Notes under the pieces: generated by a model | The model's input: the letters and a program-made list of their open reading frames with translations, nothing else | What the model was told of the DNA's origin: nothing | Database searches by the model: none | Translations under genes and position numbers: made by a program | In this document: positions 25,201-37,200 of the stretch, one piece after another | Layout: the number at the start of each line of letters is the position of its first letter | Numbering within the stretch: position 1 is the first letter of the stretch | Assembly: GCF_964355755.1 (NCBI RefSeq) | Contig: NC_092672.1 | Location: 9,546,501 to 9,606,500 of the forward strand | Length of the DNA: 60,000 bases | Source of the DNA: Antedon mediterranea | Lineage: Eukaryota > Echinodermata > Crinoidea > Comatulida > Antedonidae | Direction of reading: 5' to 3'

Positions 25201-28200
25201 TACTTCTGCCACATTGAAACTTACTTGTAAGAATTACTTTCAATATTTCTTTTTTTTTAAAATATATATTAAATAGATTTTAAGAAAAAAAAAATACAAT
25301 ACCTTTGTTGCTAAAGAAACAGTTAAAATGCTGGCCCATAATGCCATCAAACCTAAACCCCATAAATGAAGGGTTCTTCGTCCAGTCTTGTCCATTAAAG
25401 GAATCTAAAATAAAAACAATTGTTAAATGAAAATTATGTGAGAAACTTTTAAATCTATTACAAACACATTCATAGAACCTTATACATTATAAAGCTTTGT
25501 CTACACTATTAAACTATTTTGACAAAAAAATCATCACATTTTTGTTGTCAAATAAAGATTGATAGTGTAGACAGAGCTTAAGATAGGATTTATGCTAATA
25601 TAAAAAGTTTCTACAACTCCAAACAATAGAGGGTGCTATAACAATCATTCTTATTTGTGAGTAGCATGGTACAACAGTCTAGTGGCAAAGGTTTCATATT
25701 GGACTTGTTTAAAATAAAAGCAAGTTTATCCTTGCTCATTGTTCCTAAAAGATACAGTGACACAAATAATAATAGTTCAGGTTTTATAATTATTTATTAA
25801 CTCGTTTGTTTTGAGATATAGCTCCTTGGACTCTTCTTGCTTCGATTAAGGCTGACCTCCTAACTTGTAAAAATGAAATATATTTTCAAAATCATTTTCA
25901 AGCTATAGAGGGTGCTATACAATTTTTTTAAATACATACACACATACAAACCTTTAAAAATGGAGAGGTATTGGAAAACCTGGGCTGGATGTTGGACGTG
26001 CCAAAGGCGGAAAATACGATGCCAACTCATTATTTAACTTAACTAACAATACACGAATTTATTATCCATCTTACGGACCAAAATTTTTTTCTTTATCTAG
26101 AGTAATATAATAGAAATTAGATAAACTTATCTAAAATATTGGAAGGAAATTGCACTTCTGGAGGTCTGATTGACTCCTATTACCGAAAACCTCTTTAGAT
26201 CATATAAAAAATAAATAGTTTCTGCTACACAAAACAATAGAGGGTGCTACATATGCCAATATTTCTTATCCTTTGTCACTAATGCTGGTCTATAAATAAC
26301 TTTTCAGGTATTGTTACAATTAATTGACCACCTACTCCTCTAGATAATTGTAAAAAAAAACAAGCCTTACAGTGACTATGGTCATGATAACCATTACAGT
26401 ACCAGTGCTGAGAGTTGCGTAAGCGCTCTTATCAGGGTCAATACCGGCGTCTTCAAATATAGAAGTGGAGTAATATAGTACCTACAATTAAAACAAACAT
26501 GTTGTTAACACTTAAATATCAATTTCATCTGCTAAATAACATTTGGATCAATTGTTTTCCACATAGAAACATCATAAAAATGAAGAATGTAGGGTGTATC
26601 TTTATATGATAGAGAGCAATACTGTACTACATCTATTTAAGAAAACTGAAAATAGTTTATTTGAGCTCAGCAGTGTAAAAAGAGGCATGTATTCTTCCAA
26701 ACCTTGGACATTTTTGTAACAAAACTCAGAGTTTGCAAACTAATTAATCACTATAAATGTTTAATAAAATGATTTTTTTATGAATTATATTATAATCCAA
26801 TAGATAAATATACAAATAGCTTGTTTTAACTGATATCACTCCTTAAAAACTTTTATTTGAAAACAAAATTGACATTACTCCATTGATTCCGGAAAGCTGC
26901 TGGGAGAGTTGCATGACTATACTGATGATAAGAGGAAGCCGCAAGGACTTCATCTGGAAGAGTTGCTTAACGGAAACCTTATCCTCTTTTTGTTCGTTAT
27001 CATATTCAGCTTGCATTTCATTGATGTCGTAGCTCACATCATTCAAGTTTCGCAACCTCTTCAGAGCTGGGGAGAAAATGTAATTCATTCATTTAGCTTT
27101 TTCGCCATAATCTCATCATAATTAATTTTGACAAAATGCTGAGGGGGGAAAACAGTAAAATAAAAAACGATAATAAAAACGTTAAAAAAAGATAGTCTGT
27201 GATGGCAACTCTAGAAATGGCACTACTGACAAAAAAAATGTTTTTCCTGATTTAAATAAACAATTTATTAAAAAACCCAAACCTTTTTCTGCTTCCTTAG
27301 GTTGATCTTTGTTGATAAGCAAATATCTTGGACTTTCCGGGCAAAATGGCAAAACTAAAATTTGAAAAATAGCAGGCACCGCGGTTAAACCTAGTAGAAG
27401 TGCCCACAAGTCTTCAGTACCTAAAACAAACATACAATAATTGTATACTAAATTAAAATGTCCATTATTAGTATTAATCGAATAAATTTGATTGAAAGCC
27501 CTGCATGAAATCATGAATGAATTTTCAAAATGTTCGAAAACAACCATAACCCGATCTTGTGTGAACATGTTGTATGCAAGTCTCAGGTCAAAGGTTATGC
27601 TCTGGCAGACACACTTGCATGAGAAAAATAATCTTAAAATACAATGCATACAGACGGTGGTATTTTTTGTGGTCTAAAATGCTTACAATACTATGTAATG
27701 CCTGGGGTTGGCAAGACAAGGTGAAAGATAGGCAATCGCATAGGCTGATGAAATCAATTATATAACTTTTAAAACTATTACCTATGTCACAAGATTTAAA
27801 ATATTACATAACAATAAAAAAAAATTATATAATATAATGAATTATTCATCTTTTAAAATTTCAATGTTTTAATGCGGGAATATCAATTTAACTTTCTACC
27901 AGCAAAAAGTACATACAATCCTCACACACCAGCATTATTTACAAAATAAGTCTACTATTAAGGCAATCAATGGCTCCTTACTGTAAAAGTATTATAATAA
28001 TTATTATTATTATTATTATACTAATTTAATTGCTTGTTCAAAAATAGATAAATAGACATTCAATTTACATAACCATGTTTTAATAAATATAGTTATTGTT
28101 ATACAGTATGCGGGAATATCAATTTAACTTTCTACCAGCAAAAAGTACATAGAGCATTGGGCTCCTTACTGTAAATTATAGTAATTGCATGTTCAAAAAT

Positions 28201-31200
28201 AGATAAATAGACATTCAATTTAGCATGGCATTTAGACTTGCCCCAAGTCTGTAACTATTATCTTTTTTTTTTATTTATTTGTTTTTATTTCGACCGCGAT
28301 TTTTGTCTGAAAATACAGACTTGTGAAACACGTATAGAAATCGATTTGCAGACCGCAAACATCCGATTAGAATGACGTAGGTTATCATACCGTATTTGGC
28401 TATATGGGGCGGGCGGTATGTAAATATGGATTTCGAATCAACCAATGATCATTTTGTTTCAAAATGAAAGGGATCGAGTACGTACGATCGAGACTGTTGA
28501 AATATAAAATCGTAATGCCAAGTTGTTTTGTTTATTAATTGTTTAGGCCTTGGCCTAGGCCTCTTTCGTAGGTCCTACTCAACTCGCACGTATGTATGAC
28601 CTGCCAAAAAACGCCAATAAAGTAGGCCTACATACCACCGGCACACAACAGGGCTACACCACCACACAGAACAGGACAGGGTCTGGGTGGGAATTAAATC
28701 AAAATTATCTCCGCGTAATAAATGATCCATTCTATGTTTGACTTGCGGAGAAGCTAGCATATCATATCAAGACGAGTTTTCATGTTCTTGGGAAAAATCC
28801 CATCAAATGTTTACCAGACTACTAGGCATATAAAATAATTTCTAGCCTTCAGAAACTTTCATAAATGTACCCAAGTACACGTTGTCTAAACGTAACTTAG
28901 CGCATGCGCATCATCTTAGTTGTTGAGTCTTTGAAATTCTGAAATATGAATATTAAAACGGTGTACGAGTGAGTAGCCAATCGCATGCAGCTGAAACTAG
29001 TCAACCGGATAATCGTATGCACCAAGAATTCTTGGTGTCAAACCACGTGACTTGTGTGTGTTTGCCCAGACGGAGTATCCAAAATCAAGTAGTATACATA
29101 TGAAACGCCATATGTGCCAAAATATTTATCTTTTTACTAATATTAAGACAAAACTCCGTCTGGAACCCAGACTACATGGCATTATTCAAGACAAAAAACA
29201 AAAACACCATCATAAAATAACCTGTTCACAGTTCTAAATAATTTATGTTATAATTTCTTATTTATTCATTTATTTATTTATAGTGGGTAACTTCTTCAAT
29301 AAAAGACCGGTCTTCCAGAGGACCCAGTTATGATCAGTATTTAACAAATAAATTGTTCTCATTTAAACATAAATGTTTTTGACAATTGAATCATTAAACA
29401 TAAATAATTGTTTAATTAACTGAATCTTCAGACATAATTAGTAAATTGACTTTCGGAAATTAAAGAACAAGATTTTAGGTAAAGAATAATGACGAGAATA
29501 TTTCCATGCGTTGAATGGTTGACTGCAATTTTAATCTTAGCAAACCTGATATAAAATAAACAGACAGATCAGATTCTATTCATTGAGTTTAGAAATATTC
29601 TGCTCTTTCAACAAATACAAAACATTCTTAATAATGAATTTATGAATCCGCTGATTCATATTAATATAATATTTTTGATTTATATAGCGCTATTCCTACG
29701 GGTATTGCTAAACACCGCAAACCCCGCAAACCCCCGCAAACCTAAAAAAAAAACATAGCAAACCCCATCGAACCAACATAAAAGTGATTGAATCATGTAG
29801 TGTACAACCCACTGGGTATATCAATGTAAAAAAAAAAAATTTAATTTCTACTGTTATTGTTAACAACTTATTTTTGGGGTAAAACATCATTTTTTGGTCA
29901 ACACTTTTATGTTGGTTCGATGGGGTTTGCTATGTTTTTTTGGAGGTTTGCGGGGTTTGCGGTGTTTAGCAATACCCATTCCTACTATTATTGCTCATGG
30001 CGCTGTGTATTTTAGATATTACACTTTTCAACTACATGCTTCTCTCCAGGGGTGACGTCATGTCAGTGCTGCCAATTCTAGAGTTCATTTGCCCGTAAGA
30101 CAGTTCAATGTGTGAACTACTACACTGGGATAAGTCCCTATTTGTCTCAAAAGATGTACTCAATTCTTTTAAAGTGCACACAAGCATTTTGAGTGGACCT
30201 ACGATTTATAGTCCTTATTCGAGAAGTTCTACTGTACCACCAGAACCATGGGGCGAATGAGCCTCGAACCCTTTCATTTAGTCATGTTTAAACAAAACCT
30301 GAAATGATATACTTCATTTTATAACTAGAAGAACACTCGGATAGCGCAAACATCCATAGGCATATGAACATTTATGACGTGCAGTAGCTATTTAAAACCA
30401 TCCTTAAAAATCTTATGAAAATCGAGCAATAACTTTTTGAGTATTCCTGCTAACTCACAATATAGAAAGAAACACACATACACAATCACACACAATCGAC
30501 CACATAACCTTACGCCACTCTGGCGGAGGTAATAACGAAATTGAAGCAAAATGTTAAAAATTGATGGTTATTTTTCTTGTAAATTGGTTAATAGGATTTA
30601 GATTACCAACAATCAAGAGATGAAAAATCTATAAATAGTCATGCATCAGTAGTATGAGTTCTGTTCTGTAAACAATATTTTTTATTTATTGTTTAATCAA
30701 ATAATTAATTATGACTGGTTATTGGTAAATAATATTTTTCAATGGCAAAATCATTACAACATCTGGATTTAATGTATAATTGATTGATTAGTTCATTAAT
30801 GAAAGATTGGTTCTCGTTAAATATTTTTATTTTTCAATTAAAATTAATTTTATTATTGGTATATACTGTACTATAAATATGGACACTATATTCGATCTGG
30901 ACCGTCAATATTTTACTATTTGAAAGTAACTAATCTGGTTACTACCGACTGTTAAAATGGTACCTATCGAAATAACATACACCGCGCATCACATTAGCGC
31001 GTAGAGCGATGGCTTGGCGCATTGTGTATCGGTCGCGCGCTAGCTATGCCGCCGAAGCATTACAAAGGTAGATACGATGGAAAAGCAGGTAGAGGAAGGA
31101 AGAGAAAAATGCTACTGGATAGACTTAAAAATGGAAACAAATATTATCAACTAAAGGATAAAGCATTAAATAGAGAAGAGTGGAAGAAAATGAATGTCAT

Positions 31201-34200
31201 GGACCTGCCAATTGGCAGATGACAAGGTAGACAAGGTAGACTAGGCTAGTAGTACAGGCTAGCCTAGGCCTAGTCGTAAAATGGTTCCGAACCAACTTTA
31301 GGCCTGGTTAACTAGGCCCGGTGTCATTAAATACTATGTGGATTTTGGCGAAACATTGATGTAAGATTTATGATTTATAAAATGTAATACATTTTTCAAT
31401 AGTGATAACTTGTTTTATAGGCCTATAGGTGCCGTGTAAGTAACTTTTTCGTTGTTTATTGATCTCTCCGGGCGATATTTTCATATTGTGATGTCTTGCA
31501 CAAAATCGCCAATATCTCGACTTTCTTGCGCGAAACTACGAAAAACTAAAAAAGTGGGTTACTTTTATTTTACTATTACGATTTACATATTGCGATTTGA
31601 AAATCATTCTTGGTACCATTGTAAAGCTAAACTCTTTATGCTTATTTTAGTCTAAATTACATATAAATCAGATCACATACTGTACATGGTTTCAATCAGC
31701 TTTAATAAAAACATCGAATTGGGATAAAAACGCTGGCGGTGGCAGTTTCTAACTGGAAAACCCTCTGGCAGTCAAAGTGTTAACAAAAACAGTCAGAGCT
31801 AACAGTTACTTAGTGCATTAGTTAACTTATAATGTGTACTGCAGTTAGATTACTTTTTACCTGCTGTTGCTCAAGACTATAGTATTACAATTCTTATAAC
31901 AAGTATTGTTATTGTTAAATAGGACTACAAAATTACATGAACAAAGCTATTCTTTTTATGTCATCAGCAGCAGTCTGTTTTACCTCCTTTCTTGTAAAAT
32001 TGTTGAATCCGGTCAATTCAATGCAACTCGCCACATCTCAACATCAACTAAACAGGCTTAAGTGGGCTAGTAGTAGCATTTAAACTAGTGAACTACAATT
32101 AAATAGTCTAGTGGGCTAGTCAAAAGAACAATACAAAGGTTTCCATCATATTGATATTATAATTAGCTCAGTTTTTCATGCTTACCAAGCAGGTCCTTGA
32201 GACCAAAGATCTGCGAGATCAGTATCCCAAATGTTACTCCTAGCTGGTTGAAAACACCAACACCACCTCTTAAATCAAAAGGTGCAATTTCTGACAGGAA
32301 CATAGGAACAATACCTGTATTAATACCTGAAACAATAATTTAATAATAATACAAATAACCACAATGTTGGAATTATTGTAAATAAAATATAAATTCATTA
32401 TATAATTAATAACTGCAAATGTTATCTTTCCCATGAATAATGCATTTTGTTGTTATTCTTCTAGGAAACATTATCATTCAACATTTTGATTAGTCATGTA
32501 ACTTAATATGGAGTAACATATTTTTGTATTGAGTTTTTTGCTATAGCATTTTTGATAACAACAAGGTGGTATTGGGTTGCATATACTGTAGTTATGCTGG
32601 AAAAAATTCCTATGCGATTGATTAGACAAATCTAAAAGTAATGGAATGCATTCGAAATTTATTAAGTTTTGCTGATCATGATTTCATTTTGCTTTTAATA
32701 CAGAACGTTAAATGACTTGAATGAACAACAAACACAAAGCAAGATATCTGTTATTGAACGATAAGCAAATTTACTCCGAATAAATATTGTGTGATAAAAT
32801 GACTTGACCTTCATTCATTCATTATTTATTCAATAGTATGTAGGCCACTGGCCCAAGTACAATAATAGAAAATAATACATTTATCAAATTTAAGAAGTAG
32901 TAGTAGTAGTAACAGCAAAATAATTAGTTCTCTTTTTATATGCGAAAAAGGCAAAAAAGACCTTAGGCAGGCATTGACAATCATGAAAAATATGAAAAAG
33001 CATAGCTCTGTTGTGTCTAAAAAAAAGTTAAGAATACAGTTTCTATTTTTATGCAGGGATGTCACCACGCTGGTCGGCCCCGACCAGCACTCAACATTTC
33101 CGACCAGGATTTACAGGCTGCCGACCACCACTATTATTATTAATCATTACGATATTTATATTAGGCCTAGGCCTAACTAAAATTCGTACTAAAACATTTT
33201 ACCTAGCACATCGTTAATAACAGACAAGCTAGCCTCATATAGATAAGACAAAAGACTACAGCAAATGTTTCCGTGGTTACGTACGTTACTTTATTTGTAA
33301 CACAATACCAGGCCTACCCTGCCCTGGTATTCATTGTTACAGCTTGTGAGTCATGGCGAACAATGTGCTACACAGCTAGCACAGTGTACAAGTTTAAAGT
33401 TCACATAGCGACCATTCAAGCGTTTTATTTTGCACAGATTAAAAATACAAACAAGTACGCAGTAGTTAAAAATGTACAACTACATAGACAAAATAATTTT
33501 TAATTGCTGAATGTTTTGTCACCCTGCTTTAATTATAATGTTACTAGTTTTACATTTTTGTACTCTACGAACTATTAAAAAAAATAAAAAAACATGCGCA
33601 TGGTTCAGTGAGACCGGGCAAGTTCGTTCGTTAATGATCGTCGAGCATGGTACAATAATTACACGTCCCTGGATAACTTCAGGTTGCTGAACTTCAGTTA
33701 ACCCATAAACACGTGTCTGTTCTTGCCGGCCATGCAGTACATGCTTGCCGCACAGTTGTGAAACAAAAAATCCGGAATTCGCGAATACGCTAAAAAACTC
33801 TCGCGCAAAAGAACACGAACATTATATCGAGCAACAAGTAGTATAAGGTCTAGGCTAATAATTTATCTACAGTATTTGATTAGGGATTAGGCCTAAATAA
33901 GGAAGCGCCTGTTTTTGTGGAATTCAGATTTTGGGGCATCTATCTAAGCCTTGGCTAGGCCTAGTAGTGGTCGTAGTGTCTACCAAGGCTAGGCCTAAGC
34001 CTGACGCGATCTATTGCTATTCATTTCGTATGCGTTTTTTTGTTTTCGCGAATATTAACGGCGACTCCCCGGTGGTACAAGGTTAGGCCTAGACCTGACG
34101 CAATTTGTTGTTATTTATTTTCATAATTCTTTATGTTTCGCTAAAATAATGACAACCCCCGGGGTGGGTGTATACCACTCCCCCCCCCCCCACCCCCGGG

Positions 34201-37200
34201 CGGAATTTGCCGACTAGCACTCCAAAAAGCTGGTGACATCCCTGTTTATGGAAAGTGTAAAGGAATGCCATACTGCCATACACATTGCCCGGGTAATCAA
34301 CCATTTGGCCCCTTATAATATATCCACTTGTTTCGTGGGAAAGTCACCCATGAATAGAGGATGTCCCACAGAAGAGATTCTACTGTAGTGTATGCGCTCC
34401 AGCTCAACATGCATGAATTTGAATTGCAACATACACGCCATGGATAATCTATTGGCAAGTTAAATTCAGTTGACATAAAGTGCTCACATCCACTTACTTT
34501 TCAGGTCATCAAAAGATAATAAAAAATGTGTGCATTTCAATACATTATTTAAAAAGAATTCTATCATTTCGTTATACATTGTATTATTAATTGTTTATTA
34601 TACTGGTATTTTTTTTTGTAACACACCCGAGTGTTTTCTTGCCATTTGATTGGTTAGTAATTACACATCACATTATTTATATGGTGATAATTAATGGTTT
34701 TCTATGCACATTCAACATTTTGATTTATTTTTTAGATAAACTTTTGTGTTATAATGTATTTATGCGTTAGGATAAATGGTTTTATTCCATTTTTATCAAT
34801 CTCTGGACTTTCTACACACCATTGTAGTGGAGCAGTAGCTTGGTGGTTAACGAGAGTGCCTTCCAATCCCAGGGTCTGGGGTTCAATCCTGACCTAGTGC
34901 CAGGGTTGTAACTCAATACTCTTTCAACTCCACTCCCTAAGCCTCAAATAAGACCTAGTTTATAAGCACGATAAATTATAAAATAGTTTATCCATCCTGT
35001 AATTGGTGAGTTTGTGTTTGCTGTTGGATGTGTATGAAATTAAAAAAAAAAACAACGAGGTATTGATGAGCTGGTAAGTAAACTTCAGAGATTTGTTTGG
35101 TAATGTGAAAAGGGTATGGTAGTAGTACAGTACAAGTCAAACATGCACTATCAGCTCCTAAAAATGAAAATCTGAATAGTGTGTTTATCAATAGTTTTTT
35201 ACTAGACATGACAGTGCAGTTTTCAGTGTTTGTGAATGATTTGTGAATGAAAGTGTCCACTCACCAAATTATACAATGTTTGTTGGGTATATTGTTTCCC
35301 TAACCTTGTTTGTTTACCAGCTTAGTCAATGAATGAAAAACATACCACAATTAATTCCGATCACGAACCGTCCAATGATAAGCATTTCACATGAGTTTGC
35401 TTGTTTGCTGAATCCCATGAAAAGGGCTCCAATCAGTGCCAACACGTTATTCAGCAGTAAACCACGTTTCCTGTAAAAACACAATTAATATATCATTAAA
35501 TATTTGGCAGCCATCACTCAATAATTGATCTCAAATTACAATTCACTAGTGGCGCAAATGGGCTTCGGTAATTAAATTAGTAATCTAACAATTATTAAAA
35601 CAAAATATATATACTGTACACCAATCTGCAGACAGTACTGTTTTAATCTAATTAGATTTAGTCGGTGGAGCTCATGGTTTCAAAATGAAATATATTTTGT
35701 GTTATATGTGAGTGAGTGGCCGAGCGGTTAAGACAGTGGAACCTTAATTATGTAGCCATAACATTGGCAGGGGTTCGAGGCTCACTCACTCCATGGTTCT
35801 GGTGGTAGAACGAGTCTTCTCGAATAAGGACTATAAACCGTAGGTCCAATGTACACATCTAGCTCGTGTGCACTTTAAAGAACCTAGTACATCTTTGACT
35901 GAAGAGGTTACCCAGTATAAATATATATTTCAATTCAATTCAATTGTTGTATTGTAAAATCTGGAATACATTGAATTGAATGAAAATATATTGTAATTTA
36001 TGATCATCTGAACGCTTTTTTATGTCATCTATCATGATTCTAACAATAGTTCTGTATATAGACCTAGTTCACACAAACAGACTGTAACCTAGCCTAGGTT
36101 CTAGACCGTGTTTCAAATATATTATATTATCCAAAAGAAAAATATTTCAGCATATGGCATGTTTTGAAACCAAGAATTTATTGTACATACGATTGTCGTA
36201 TTTATTCGAATAATCGCCTTGCTTTGAATAAACACCCACCTCGAATAATAATCATTTAACAATTTGCTTAAAGATGATGCCGCATATAATAAAACAGATC
36301 AACAAGTTGAGTTCCAATTTGTACAGAACACACTTGGTAACCAAGCGCCATTATGGTTTAATTTGATCTAAGCAACAGTTTAGCACAATAATTTCAGAAA
36401 ATTACGTTACAGTAATTGAATGTTCTCTTTTTTGTTTTGTTCACATAAGATCACATTATGGAATATTACATAGAATTCTGAATGTGAACCTAGCTAATTT
36501 CGGTTTAAAATGACCTCAATAAAGCACAGTATACTTCATATCAAATGGAATCAAAAGAACATCTTTGTATATTGTAGATAATTAATATTAATAAAATGTA
36601 TTTTACAACAATATTTTAAAGTAGTTTTTTACTTGTTAATGCTTTGATTTTATCTGTAGGAAGCTCTAAAACACTTCCACCACTAAACACCCTGGGCCTC
36701 TGTATTACCAAATTAATCATCCTTTTCAGTAGGAGTGAGACAAATTTTAAATGGCATTCTCAAAACACTGTTTAAAAACTATTTGATCTTTAACCAAGTG
36801 GTCATTGTTGTGCAAGTTTAAACACAATTTACTATTATGTTAATTGACCTTGTTATTTAAACTTGACTGCCCTTTTTAACGACTTGGGAGCACACATTGA
36901 TTTTGGGTACAGTACAACAATACAGGCTATAACATCAAACCGAGTTAGCAAGAGTTTGATTTGACATACTAGCTAAAAAAAATCTTAAAAACTTTTAAAA
37001 AGCTAAGTACAGTATTATCACCCTTTTCGTTTCACTATTGATACTGTATATTCTGGATTTAAATCGTCACTCGATCTCAATCGATGGATCACCTGCAACC
37101 AACGTAACCTGTTAACGTGGTCAGAAAAAATAATAATCTTAGAAAGACACGCTTATATAACCTTTATTGATTTAATTATGCTATCTGATTTTATAGCCTG

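Larger units (their letters stand above)
17665..25302. other. GLUT intron 9, containing the nested gene
   Basis: 7.6 kb. It holds a LINE fragment, the TTAA element at 20960, the 416-codon antisense gene, a MITE and a partial TTAA element. The stretches 18430-19650 and 19740-20950 show nothing I can name. Confidence 0.7.
27421..32185. other. GLUT intron 5, repeat-rich
   Basis: 4.8 kb holding a partial duplication, SINE fragments, an 8-bp-duplication MITE, a dispersed tail repeat and a LINE C-terminal remnant. 28230-29030 and 31260-32160 contain only short open frames without domains. Confidence 0.6.
32327..35345. other. GLUT intron 4
   Basis: 3.0 kb, mostly the CAGGGATG element and a SINE. 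32380-33050 and 34290-34820 show no recognisable feature. Confidence 0.6.

Noticed and set aside
27182-27649. 155-residue frame as an independent gene
   Set aside because: Its useful part is GLUT exon 6 (PESPR motif); the remainder is intron read-through.
35711-35790. Functional tRNA gene
   Set aside because: A and B boxes are good, but the arms do not fold into a full cloverleaf and a SINE body follows directly; the same head recurs at 43321.
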